A stretch of DNA of 64,000 nt, from assembly GCF_036311905.1 (NCBI RefSeq), contig NZ_JAZDCH010000028.1:57552-121551 (forward strand). The letters are read 5' to 3'. Made by a program: the position numbers and the translations under genes. The stretch is from Brachybacterium sp036311905 (GTDB taxonomy: Bacteria > Actinomycetota > Actinomycetes > Actinomycetales > Dermabacteraceae). The notes under the pieces were generated by a model. It saw nothing but the letters and a program-made list of their open reading frames with translations. It was not told the origin of the DNA and did no database searches. Position 1 is the stretch's first letter. Every line of letters starts with the position of its first letter. This document shows positions 17,046 to 24,332 of the stretch, in pieces.

Positions 17046-17540
17046 TCAGTCGATCAGGTCGAACTCGACCTGCTGGGTGTCCGCGCAGACGCTGGTCACG
17101 GAGAGGGTCCAGCCCTCCACCGCGACGGTCTCGCCGAGGGTGATCGCCTCGACCTGCTGCGCCTCGCCGTCGCCGACCACGACCTCGAGGAGGGCGTCGT
17201 CCCCCTCGATGCCGGTCGCGGTGACCGTGAGGCCCTGCCCGTCGCGCTCGGGCAGCGCGGGCGTCGCGGGCGTGCCCACCTCGGCGAAGTAGGCGCCCTC
17301 CCCGGTGCAGGCCGAGGGCGGGGCGAAGCCCTCGGGCGCGGGGGTCACGGCGATCGGCGCGGGCGGCTGGGTGGTCGCGCCCCCGGCGTCGGAGGCAGCG
17401 GGGGTGGTCGTCGGCTCCTCCGTGACCGTCGGCGCCTCGGCGACGGTGGACTCCGGAGCGGGGGCCGGTTCCTCGGCGGAGCAGGCCGCGAGCAGCAGCG
17501 CGGCGAGGATCAGGACGGGGAGGCGGGAGTCTCGGAGCAC
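17046..17540 (-). CDS. Small secreted lipoprotein, unknown function
   Basis: The product is 164 residues from GTG 17540. A signal peptide with lipobox LLLAAC (Cys20) is followed by a Pro/Thr/Ala/Glu-rich linker (about 25-70) and a compact beta-rich domain (about 75-164) with one Cys pair (STACTGEG-type Cys and the late SVCADT Cys) that could form a disulfide. I chose 17540 over GTG 17546 because the -10 hexamer TAGGGT directly abuts 17546 but is 6 bases from 17540, the usual leaderless spacing here. The stop is 3 bases from hrpB, so the two are probably co-transcribed. Confidence 0.8.
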   Translation of the reverse strand: MLRDSRLPVLILAALLLAACSAEEPAPAPESTVAEAPTVTEEPTTTPAASDAGGATTQPPAPIAVTPAPEGFAPPSACTGEGAYFAEVGTPATPALPERDGQGLTVTATGIEGDDALLEVVVGDGEAQQVEAITLGETVAVEGWTLSVTSVCADTQQVEFDLID

Positions 17541-17546
17541 TCGCAC

Positions 17547-17552
17547 ACCCTA
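17547..17552 (-). promoter_or_regulatory. -10 hexamer of a leaderless promoter (lipoprotein gene)
   Basis: TAGGGT on the minus strand is 6 bases upstream of GTG 17540. It abuts GTG 17546 directly, which argues that the downstream GTG is the real start. Confidence 0.5.
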
Positions 17553-17573
17553 CGGCGTGCCACCATCGTGCTG

Positions 17574-18263
17574 ATGCCCGCGACCCCGCCCCGTCCCACG
17601 CCCCGCGCCCTGCGCGGCCGCGTGGATCCCGCGCGCCGCGTCACCCCCGTCGACTGGAGCCCACCGCGTCCGTCGGAATCACAACCAGCACCGCCCCCGG
17701 CACCGCCGCAGGCGGAACAGCCGCAGCCACCGCAGCCACCCCAGCCACCGCTCCCGGTCCTCCCGCCGCTCCACCTCGACGAGGAGGCCGTCCGCACCGT
17801 CGGCGTCGCGGGCGTCACCCAGGAGCGGCTGGTCCTCGTGGTCGCGGATCCCGAGGACGCCTGGACCGCGGACGCCGGGGCGAGCGATCACTTCCTGCGC
17901 GGAGACCTGGTGGTGCAGGTGCGGCGCATCGACAACGCCGTGATCGGCCTGTTCTCCGCGCGCTACGCCCTCTCGGTGCGACCCGAGGAGTACGAGCCGG
18001 CCCTCGACATCGCCGAGACCGCGGCCGGGCCGAGCGCCCGCGGCGGCCGCGGCACGCGCCATCCCACCTCGCGCCGGGAGCTGCTGCGCCGGCTGCAGGA
18101 GGCGGGGTTCGTCGTCACCCCCGGCTCGACCCACGGCCGGGTCACCCATCCCGAGCACCCGGGCCTCGCCGTGCCTTTCGCCTCGACGCCGTCGGACCGG
18201 CGCTTCACCCGTCACGCGGTCGCCCAGATCCGCCGCGTGTTCGGCATCGACCTGCGGCGCTGA
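17574..18263 (+). CDS. Hypothetical protein with a Pro-rich N-terminus and HicA-like C-terminus
   Basis: The product is 229 residues. Residues about 25-65 are a Pro/Gln-rich linker. A middle domain (about 70-145) is of unknown family. The last about 65 residues (SRRELLRRLQEAGFVV, then THGRVTHPEHPGLAVPF) resemble the dsRBD-like fold of HicA toxins and YcfA proteins, in which a conserved Gly-Ser-His follows the first helix. Here the motif is GSTH and the catalytic-type His is present. No hicB antitoxin gene is adjacent. The start ATG 17574 lies 7 bases after a weak CACCAT element. The similarity is by eye only. Confidence 0.6.
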   Translation: MPATPPRPTPRALRGRVDPARRVTPVDWSPPRPSESQPAPPPAPPQAEQPQPPQPPQPPLPVLPPLHLDEEAVRTVGVAGVTQERLVLVVADPEDAWTADAGASDHFLRGDLVVQVRRIDNAVIGLFSARYALSVRPEEYEPALDIAETAAGPSARGGRGTRHPTSRRELLRRLQEAGFVVTPGSTHGRVTHPEHPGLAVPFASTPSDRRFTRHAVAQIRRVFGIDLRR

Positions 18264-18279
18264 CGGCGAGTCCCGGGGC

Positions 18280-18873
18280 TCAGAAGCGGTCGGCGATCTC
18301 GCGCAGGCGCTGACGGTAGGCCGCGAGGTCGTAGTCCTCCCCGGGGAGGTTCGTGCCGTTCCGGCGCAGTCCGGCGGACTCGTCGATCAGTTCGCGGAGG
18401 ATGTCCGCATGGCCCGCGTGGCGGGCGAGCTCCGCGGTGACGTGCACCAGGATCCGGTGCAGGGTCACCGGGTTCCCGCGCTCGCCCCACCAGGGGACGT
18501 GACCCTCGGCCTCGAGGGGCAGCTCGCGGATCGTCGCATCGGCGAGCTCACGCACCCGCGCGTACAGCTCGAGCACCTGCGCGGCGCTCTGCTCGGGGCC
18601 GACGACCCAGTCCGCCTGCGGGTCCGCGTCGACCGCGGCGACGTCCTCGAGCCCCGCGAGCGCGGGGAGGGGGCGGGAAAAGGTCTCCCCGAAGTACCCG
18701 GCCTCGATGTTCGCGGCGTGCTTGACCAGTCCGAGCAGGGTGGTGCCGGTGGGGGTGCGGGGCAGGCGGAGGTCCCGCTCGGACAGGCCTTCCGTCTTCC
18801 AGACGAGGGCGTCGCTCGCCTCGCGGAGATAGCGGTGGAGAGTGGCCTTAGCGTTGTCGGGAGTGGTCGTCAT
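18280..18873 (-). CDS. DinB family (DUF664-like) protein
   Basis: The product is 197 residues. It has the four-helix DinB/YfiT layout: ATLHRYLREASDALVWKTEGL, then TLLGLVKHAANIEAGYF, then a late helix with VHVTAELARHAGHADIL. Three His residues in the positions typical of the DinB metal site are present (in LVKHAAN and ELARHAGHAD). DinB-fold proteins include mycothiol-dependent transferases in actinobacteria; which reaction this one carries out is not visible. It lacks signal or membrane segments. A CAGACT hexamer 6 bases before the ATG supports the start. Confidence 0.88.
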   Translation of the reverse strand: MTTTPDNAKATLHRYLREASDALVWKTEGLSERDLRLPRTPTGTTLLGLVKHAANIEAGYFGETFSRPLPALAGLEDVAAVDADPQADWVVGPEQSAAQVLELYARVRELADATIRELPLEAEGHVPWWGERGNPVTLHRILVHVTAELARHAGHADILRELIDESAGLRRNGTNLPGEDYDLAAYRQRLREIADRF

Positions 18874-18879
18874 CGCCCC

Positions 18880-18885
18880 AGTCTG
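18880..18885 (-). promoter_or_regulatory. Weak leaderless -10 hexamer (DinB gene)
   Basis: CAGACT on the minus strand, 6 bases before the ATG at 18873. It departs from TANNNT at the first base. Confidence 0.35.
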
Positions 18886-18919
18886 TGCTGAGGGGGTGAC
18901 GGTCGGGCAGGGTCCGGAC

Positions 18920-18955
18920 AAAAAGGTGCCCCGGCTCGTCCCCACGAGCCGGGGC
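18920..18955 (-). terminator. Intrinsic terminator downstream of the DUF4352 gene
   Basis: A 12-bp perfect stem (18928-18939 with 18944-18955, loop CCCC). On the minus strand it is followed after 3 bases by TTTTT (18920-18924). It would end the transcript of the gene at 19107-19706 before the DinB gene. The 234-base gap between those genes holds nothing else that I can see. Confidence 0.75.
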
Positions 18956-19106
18956 CATCCCTTTCCCCCGCGTCGCCGGTGGTGTGGGACCCGCTTCCTC
19001 CTCAGTCGGCGGTCCCTCCGGTGACGCGATGGGATCAGTGAACACGGCGCTCCCTGGAGCGCACTGCGATGGTGCTGTCCGTTCCCTGGGAATGCTGGAC
19101 CAGGGA

Positions 19107-19706
19107 TCAGGAGACGGGCTGGCGGATCTCCTCGCCGAGGGTGCCCACCACGTCGGTGTAGGCGATCTCGGTGATGGTCACGTCCTCCGCGACGTCGACG
19201 TAGATCCAGCCGTACTGCTCCTCGCCCGCGGCCACCTCGGGGCCGGAGGACGAGAAGTTCCCGTAGATCGGGGTGTACGGGGAGCCGTCGGCGTCGTACA
19301 TGGTGAAGTCCGAGGAGGCGAAGCTCACCGAGTAATCGCCCTCGTTGTACAGCGAGATGTAGACGCCCACGTACTTGCCGTTGGTGCTGGTCTGGTCGCC
19401 GTCGTCGGTGGTGAGGGTGTTGCCCTCCGCGGAGTCCATCACCGCGAGGGTCACGGTGACCTCCTCGGCCGCCGTCGTCTCCACCTCGGTGGTCTCCTCG
19501 TCGGTGGTCTCCTCGTCCGAGGTGGTCTCCTCCTCGGAGGTCGTTTCCCGGCCCGTCTGGTCCGGATCCTCTCCGCGGTTCATGAACCAGATGCCGGCGC
19601 CGACGCCGCCGACCACGAGGACCAGCAGGGCGATGCAGCCGCAGGCGAGACCGATCCAGAGTCCGGTACGGCTCTTGGGCTGCGGAGCGGGCGGGGTCGG
19701 GTACAT
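19107..19706 (-). CDS. Membrane-anchored DUF4352-type protein
   Basis: The product is 199 residues. A short cytoplasmic Pro-rich tail (1-14) precedes one transmembrane helix (about 15-42). An acidic Thr/Glu repeat linker (about 48-80, units such as ETTSE and ETTDE) then leads to an extracellular immunoglobulin-like domain of DUF4352 type (about 83-195; strands such as GKYVGVYISLYNEGDYSVSF). DUF4352 proteins are surface proteins of unknown function. A GAGGAGG ribosome site lies about 7 bases before the ATG. The preceding gap carries one of three copies of a shared palindrome (19771-19792). Confidence 0.82.
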   Translation of the reverse strand: MYPTPPAPQPKSRTGLWIGLACGCIALLVLVVGGVGAGIWFMNRGEDPDQTGRETTSEEETTSDEETTDEETTEVETTAAEEVTVTLAVMDSAEGNTLTTDDGDQTSTNGKYVGVYISLYNEGDYSVSFASSDFTMYDADGSPYTPIYGNFSSSGPEVAAGEEQYGWIYVDVAEDVTITEIAYTDVVGTLGEEIRQPVS

Positions 19707-19770
19707 CGGGGGCCTCCTCGGGGGACGGAATGCTGAGTGGGTCCAGTCAACGACACCGGGCGCCGGAGCG

Positions 19771-19792
19771 CCATGGGGAGGACTCCCCGTCC
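19771..19792. repeat. Shared palindrome, copy 1 (ATGGGGAG-N2-CTCCCC)
   Basis: CCATGGGGAG-GA-CTCCCCGTCC lies between the BASS gene stop (4 bases away) and the DUF4352 gene start (64 bases away), both on the minus strand. Near-identical copies are at 28443 and 30083. It may be an operator or a conserved terminator hairpin; there is no T-run. Confidence 0.6.
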
Positions 19793-19795
19793 TGC

Positions 19796-20758
19796 TCAGC
19801 GGGCGGTGCGCCGGTAGTAGAGCGCGAGCATGGCGCCGGAGAGGTTGTGCCAGATCGAGAAGATCGCGGCGGGCAGCGCGGCGGCGGGGGAGAAGGCGCT
19901 CGCGGCGAGGGTCGCGGCGAGTCCCGAGTTCTGCATCCCCACCTCGATCGAGGTGGTGCGGGCCGCGCGGACGTCCTGGCGCAGCAGTCGCGCCGCCCAG
20001 TAGCCGAGCAGGTACCCGAGGCCGTTGTGCAGCACGACCGCGAGGAGCACGATCGCGCCGGCGGAGACGATGGCCTCGGTCGACCCGGAGACCACGGAGA
20101 TCACCACGAGCGAGATGCCCGCGACGCTGATCCAGGGCAGGGCCGGCAGGATCCGGTCGACGAGCTTCCCGGCGACCAGGCGGATCACGAGGCCGCCGAT
20201 CACGGGCACGAGCACCATCTTCACGATCGACAGCGCCATGGCGCCCGCGTCGACGGGGAGATAGGACCCGGCGAGCCACAGGGTGAGCACCGGGGTGAGC
20301 AGCGGGGCCAGGAGGGTCGAGATCGAGGTCATCGTGACCGAGAGCGCGGTGTCCGCCTTCGCCAGGTAGCAGATGACGTTCGAGCTGGTGCCGCCGGGGG
20401 CGCAGCCCACGAGGATCACGCCGACGGCGAGCTCCGGCGGCAGCTGCAGCAGGATGCTCACGCCGAGGCCGATGAGCGGCATGATCACGAACTGGGCGAC
20501 CACGCCGATGAGCACCGGCAGCGGGCGGCGCAGGACCAGGCCGAAGTCCGGAGCGGTCAGGGTCAGGCCCATCGCGAACATGATGACGCCCAGGTAGATG
20601 CTGGTGTGCGGGGCGAGGGCCTGGCCCACCGACGGGGCGAAGAAACCGATCGCGGCGGCGAGGAGGATCAGGGCGGGGAAGACTGTCACGGCGATGCGCG
20701 CGGAGCGGTCCTCGGAGGCGCGCGCCGTCTCGGCGGGCGCGGGGGCGGTGGTGGTCAT
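19796..20758 (-). CDS. Bile acid:sodium symporter (BASS) family transporter
   Basis: The product is 320 residues with about nine to ten transmembrane helices. The family motif GCAPGGTSSNVICYLAKAD (the crossover segment binding sodium) and the second motif SIEVGMQNSGLAATLA are both intact. It is an inner-membrane secondary transporter; bacterial members carry organic anions, pantoate or similar substrates, and this one's substrate is unknown. A minus-strand TACCCT hexamer 7 bases before the ATG indicates a leaderless transcript and fixes this start inside a much longer open frame. Confidence 0.93.
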   Translation of the reverse strand: MTTTAPAPAETARASEDRSARIAVTVFPALILLAAAIGFFAPSVGQALAPHTSIYLGVIMFAMGLTLTAPDFGLVLRRPLPVLIGVVAQFVIMPLIGLGVSILLQLPPELAVGVILVGCAPGGTSSNVICYLAKADTALSVTMTSISTLLAPLLTPVLTLWLAGSYLPVDAGAMALSIVKMVLVPVIGGLVIRLVAGKLVDRILPALPWISVAGISLVVISVVSGSTEAIVSAGAIVLLAVVLHNGLGYLLGYWAARLLRQDVRAARTTSIEVGMQNSGLAATLAASAFSPAAALPAAIFSIWHNLSGAMLALYYRRTAR

Positions 20759-20765
20759 GCCTCGC

Positions 20766-20771
20766 AGGGTA
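20766..20771 (-). promoter_or_regulatory. -10 hexamer of a leaderless promoter (BASS gene)
   Basis: TACCCT on the minus strand, 7 bases before the ATG at 20758. Confidence 0.55.
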
Positions 20772-20820
20772 CTGCTCTTTGAGACGGCATCCCGCGATGT
20801 GGACGGATCGTGGACTCCCG

Positions 20821-22329
20821 TCAGGCCCCGACGGCGGGCGTCCGCGCCGGCACCGGCCACTCGTGCACCGGATCGCCCGAGTCCACCCCCGCTCGGTACC
20901 TCCGCGTCATCTCCGCGAGGGCCGTCGGCCGATCCAGGCCGCGCACCTCGAGGGAGGTGACGGTGTCGATCTGCCAGCGGGCGCCGTTGCGCCCGGTCCG
21001 CGCGCGGCCGGTGAGGATCCCCGCATAGCGCTCGACCACGTCGGCGTCCGCGCCGAGATCCCGGAGGCCCTCCATGGCCTGCGGGATCAGCTGGTCCAGG
21101 AGCAGATCGGCGACGCGCACGCGACCGGTCACGCGGGGCCAGCGGATCCGCGCCTCGAGGCCCCAGCGGGCGCACTGCTCGAAGGCGTCGGCCGCCTGCT
21201 CGAAGCTCATCCGCGACCACAGCGGCCGCCGCTCGAAGACCAGCGAGTGGAGGATCCCGTAGAAGAACGCGGCGTTCGCCGCCATGTCCGCGGGGGTCGG
21301 ACCGGCGGGCAGCAGGCGGTTCTCGAGCCGCAGATGGGGGACGTCGGTGCCGGGATCGTAGATGGGCCGGTTCCAGCGCCACACGGTGCCGTTGTGGAGC
21401 ATCAGCTCGTGCAGCCGGGGCGAGGCGCCCGGTGTCAGCAGGGGCTCCTCGGCCATCAGTCGCGACTCCGGGATGAGCGCCGGGAACAGCCGCACGTTCT
21501 CCTCGAAGAGGTCGAACATCGAGGTGATCCAGCGCTCGCCGAACCACACCCGGGGGCGCACACCCTGCGCCGCGTACTCGGGCGGCCGGGTGTCGAGGGA
21601 CTGCACGAAGGCGGGGACGCGGGTCTCGTGCCAGAGGCGCCGGCCCAGCAGGAAGGGCGAGTTCGCGGCGAGCGCGACCTGCGGGCCGGCGATGGCCTGC
21701 GCGGCGTTCCATGCGGCGGCGAACTGCTCGGGCGGGACCTGCAGGTGGAGCTGCAGGGAGGTGCACGCGGACTCGGGGGCGATCGAGTCGAAGCTCGCCT
21801 CGAGTCCCCGGCCCTCGCCGTTGATGCGCAGGGCGATCTCCTCGCCGCGCGCCTCGAGAACGCTCGATTCGAGAGCCGCGTAGCGGTGGCCGGGGGCGCG
21901 CCAGTCCTCGCCCGCGAAGAGCTCCTCGGTGATGGTGGGGAGGTGGCCGACGGGGATCGCGCGGGCGCCGTGCTCGCGCGCGGCGGCGTCGACCTGGTCG
22001 AGCCGGGCCTGCAGGGCCCGCTCGAGGTCGGCGAGGCCGTTGCCGTGCGGGATCGAGACCGGGAGGTTCGCCTCGACGTTGTAGCGGCCGATCTCGTGCG
22101 TGAAGCCCTCGTCGTCGAGGGTGGCGAGAACCTCGTCGGCCGTGAGCGAGGGCGCCATGGTGGTGGCGTCGGCGAGGTTCAGCTCGAGCTCGACCCCGAT
22201 CGTGCCCTCGTCGACGAACTCGGCCGTGTCCAGGAACGTCTCGAAGAGGTCGAGGTTCCGTCGCAGGTCGTGGCGGTAGCGCGTGCGCTGACCGCGGGTG
22301 TATTCGGTCGAACCGATCTCGCGTCCCAT
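20821..22329 (-). CDS. Glutamate--cysteine ligase family protein
   Basis: The product is 502 residues. The N-terminal IGVELELNL and EIGRYNVEANLPV are the substrate- and metal-binding motifs of the glutamate-cysteine ligase (GCS2-like) superfamily; later VWRWNRPIYDPG and HLRLENRLLPAGPT match the family. Such enzymes join the gamma-carboxyl of glutamate to an amine. In mycothiol-making actinobacteria the exact product is not settled, so a gamma-glutamyl-amine ligase role is possible. It is cytoplasmic. ATG 22329 was chosen; an ATG 9 bases upstream is also in frame. It is divergent from the nad operon. Confidence 0.85.
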   Translation of the reverse strand: MGREIGSTEYTRGQRTRYRHDLRRNLDLFETFLDTAEFVDEGTIGVELELNLADATTMAPSLTADEVLATLDDEGFTHEIGRYNVEANLPVSIPHGNGLADLERALQARLDQVDAAAREHGARAIPVGHLPTITEELFAGEDWRAPGHRYAALESSVLEARGEEIALRINGEGRGLEASFDSIAPESACTSLQLHLQVPPEQFAAAWNAAQAIAGPQVALAANSPFLLGRRLWHETRVPAFVQSLDTRPPEYAAQGVRPRVWFGERWITSMFDLFEENVRLFPALIPESRLMAEEPLLTPGASPRLHELMLHNGTVWRWNRPIYDPGTDVPHLRLENRLLPAGPTPADMAANAAFFYGILHSLVFERRPLWSRMSFEQAADAFEQCARWGLEARIRWPRVTGRVRVADLLLDQLIPQAMEGLRDLGADADVVERYAGILTGRARTGRNGARWQIDTVTSLEVRGLDRPTALAEMTRRYRAGVDSGDPVHEWPVPARTPAVGA

Positions 22330-22423
22330 GCGGCACATCCTGACACGGGAGTTAGAGTCATTCGCCCTGTGACCCGCATCACGAGACCCGCGCCACCCCT
22401 GCCACTTCTGGTCATCGTGACCC

Positions 22424-22429
22424 TAGGCT
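22424..22429 (+). promoter_or_regulatory. Probable -10 element of the nad operon
   Basis: TAGGCT (22424-22429) would start transcription near 22436, just before the putative NrtR operator. The -35 region is poor (TGCCAC about 18 bases upstream). Confidence 0.45.
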
Positions 22430-22441
22430 CGTCGGCACCAG

Positions 22442-22461
22442 TAAAGGTGATGGTGACTTTA
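22442..22461 (+). promoter_or_regulatory. Putative NrtR-type operator upstream of the nad operon
   Basis: An inverted repeat TAAAG-N10-CTTTA (22442-22446 and 22457-22461) lies in an A/T-rich patch, unusual for this DNA. It sits between the predicted transcription start and the AGGAGG of the regulator gene, so a bound repressor would block the operon. NrtR regulators bind about 20-bp palindromes at nad genes. The assignment rests on position and symmetry. Confidence 0.6.
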
Positions 22462-22479
22462 ACAGGAGGTGTCCTCGAC

Positions 22480-23118
22480 GTGACCGCTCTCGCCGTCTCC
22501 ACGGTGATCTTCGCGCTGCGACCGCACCCCACCACCCGTCGGCTCGCGCTCTGGCTCCCGCTCGTGCGCCGCATCCGCGCCCCGCACCAGGGCCGCTGGG
22601 CGCTCCCCGGCGGCCCCCTCGACGATCGGGAGGACCTCGCCGCCGCCGCGAGCCGCACCCTGCGCGAGACCACCCGGCTCACCCCGGACTACCTCGAGCA
22701 GCTTTACGCCTTCGGCGGTCTGGACCGGGCCACGGGGGACGCCGAGCGGACCGTCTCGATCGTCTACTGGGCCCTGGTGCGCCCCGAGGACACCGTCGCC
22801 GGCGCCGTCAACGTGAAGTGGTTCCTCGCCGACGAGCTGCCCGAGCTGGCCTTCGACCATGCCGAGATCGTCGAGTACGCCCTCTGGCGCCTGCGCAACA
22901 AGGTCGAGTACTCGCAGATCGCCGCGTCCTTCCTGGGCCGCACCTTCACCATCGCGGAGCTGCGCGGCGTCCACGAGGCCGTCCTCCAGCGCCCCCTCGA
23001 CCCGGCGAACTTCCGCCGCCAGATGGAGTCCTCCGGCCAGCTCGTCGCGACCGACGAGTTCCGCACCGGCGGCCGCCACCGTCCCGCCCGCCTCTACCGA
23101 ACGGTTCCCCGACCATGA
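22480..23118 (+). CDS. nrtR: NrtR-like regulator of NAD biosynthesis (NUDIX plus winged helix)
   Basis: The product is 212 residues. The N-terminal NUDIX fold (about 1-140, with APHQGRWALPGGPLDD) has a broken catalytic box: the usual REUxEE is RETTRL, so it should not hydrolyse nucleotides. The C-terminal winged helix (about 145-210; KVEYSQIAASFLGRTFTIAEL) is the NrtR DNA-binding domain. NrtR senses ADP-ribose and represses nad genes. It heads the operon nrtR-nadA-nadB-nadC-desulfurase, overlapping nadA by 4 bases. GTG 22480 is the start: AGGAGGT ends 9 bases before it, and earlier starts would lie in the operator. Confidence 0.9.
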   Translation: MTALAVSTVIFALRPHPTTRRLALWLPLVRRIRAPHQGRWALPGGPLDDREDLAAAASRTLRETTRLTPDYLEQLYAFGGLDRATGDAERTVSIVYWALVRPEDTVAGAVNVKWFLADELPELAFDHAEIVEYALWRLRNKVEYSQIAASFLGRTFTIAELRGVHEAVLQRPLDPANFRRQMESSGQLVATDEFRTGGRHRPARLYRTVPRP

Positions 23119-24332
23119 CTGCCCTGCCGACCACCACGGCCACCTCCTGCTCCACCCGTCTGCTCACCGACCCCTGGGTGATCGACCGCGAGGACCCCGG
23201 CTACGGGCCCGGCGCCTCGATGGGCGACCGCATCCCGCTCGCCGCCCCGCGCCAGGGAGAGATCCCCGAGGAGTACCGCACCGCCTCCGAGGAGGAGCTC
23301 GCGGACCGCATCCGCGCCGCGAAGGCCGCCCTCGGCTCCCGCGTGGTGATCCTCGGGCACTTCTACCAGCGCGACGAGGTCGTCGAGCACGCCGACTACG
23401 TGGGCGACTCCTTCCAGCTCGCGACCGCCGCCACCGCGCACCCCGAGGCCGAGGCGATCGTCTTCTGCGGCGTGCACTTCATGGCCGAGACCGCGGACAT
23501 CCTCTCCCGTCCCGAGCAGGCCGTGATCCTGCCGAACCTCGCCGCCGGCTGCTCGATGGCGGACATGGCGGACATCGACCAGGTCGAGGACTGCTGGGAG
23601 CAGCTCGGCGAGATCGCCGACGACGTCATCCCGGTGACCTACATGAACTCTTCCGCGGCCATCAAGGGCTTCGTCGGTCGCCACGGCGGGATCGTGTGCA
23701 CCTCCTCGAACGCGCGGACCGTGCTGGAGTGGGCCTTCGCCCGCGGCCGCCGCGTCCTCTTCCTGCCCGACCAGCACCTGGGCCGCAACACCGCCCGCGC
23801 GATGGGCGTCGGCCTCGACGAGATGGTCATGTGGAACCCCCGTCGGCCCCTCGGCGGCAACACCGCCGAGGAGATCCGCGCCGCCCGCGTGCTGCTCTGG
23901 CACGGCTTCTGCTCGGTGCACAAGCGCTTCACCCCCGCCCAGATCGAGCGCGCCCGCACCGAGCATCCCGGCGTGCGGGTGATCGTCCACCCCGAGTGCC
24001 CGATGGAGGTCGTCGACGCGGCCGACGAGGCGGGATCGACCGACGTGATCCGCCGCGCGATCGAGGGCGCGAGCGAGCCGACCACCTTCGCGATCGGCAC
24101 CGAGATCACCCTCGTCCAGCGCCTCGCCGCCCAGAATCCGCAGCATCGGATCTTCTGCCTCGACCCCGTGGTGTGCCCCTGCTCGACCATGTACCGCATC
24201 CACCCCGGCTACCTCGCCTGGACCCTCGAGTCGCTGCTGCGCGGCGAGGTCGTCAACCGCATCGCCGTCGACCCGTCGGTCGCCGTGCCGGCCCGCCTCG
24301 CCCTCGAGCGGATGCTCGCGGCCCGGCCATGA
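23115..24332 (+). CDS. nadA: Quinolinate synthase NadA
   Basis: The product is 405 residues. It condenses iminoaspartate with dihydroxyacetone phosphate to quinolinate, using a [4Fe-4S] cluster. Conserved cysteines are visible in AAGCSMAD, CTSSNA and DPVVCPCSTM; the opening VVILGHFYQRDEVVEHADYVGDSF is diagnostic. It is cytoplasmic. It overlaps both neighbours by 4 bases. The first about 45 residues (before YRTASEEEL) are a variable extension found in the actinobacterial long form. Confidence 0.96.
   Translation: MTALPTTTATSCSTRLLTDPWVIDREDPGYGPGASMGDRIPLAAPRQGEIPEEYRTASEEELADRIRAAKAALGSRVVILGHFYQRDEVVEHADYVGDSFQLATAATAHPEAEAIVFCGVHFMAETADILSRPEQAVILPNLAAGCSMADMADIDQVEDCWEQLGEIADDVIPVTYMNSSAAIKGFVGRHGGIVCTSSNARTVLEWAFARGRRVLFLPDQHLGRNTARAMGVGLDEMVMWNPRRPLGGNTAEEIRAARVLLWHGFCSVHKRFTPAQIERARTEHPGVRVIVHPECPMEVVDAADEAGSTDVIRRAIEGASEPTTFAIGTEITLVQRLAAQNPQHRIFCLDPVVCPCSTMYRIHPGYLAWTLESLLRGEVVNRIAVDPSVAVPARLALERMLAARP

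Noticed and set aside
14674..17292. Plus-strand open frame of 872 codons opposite hrpB
   Set aside because: HrpB on the other strand has all helicase motifs; the shadow is Gly/Arg/His-rich with no recognisable family.
19476..19560. Thr/Glu repeat DNA as an independent mobile or regulatory repeat
   Set aside because: It encodes the acidic linker of the DUF4352 protein and is explained by codon repetition.
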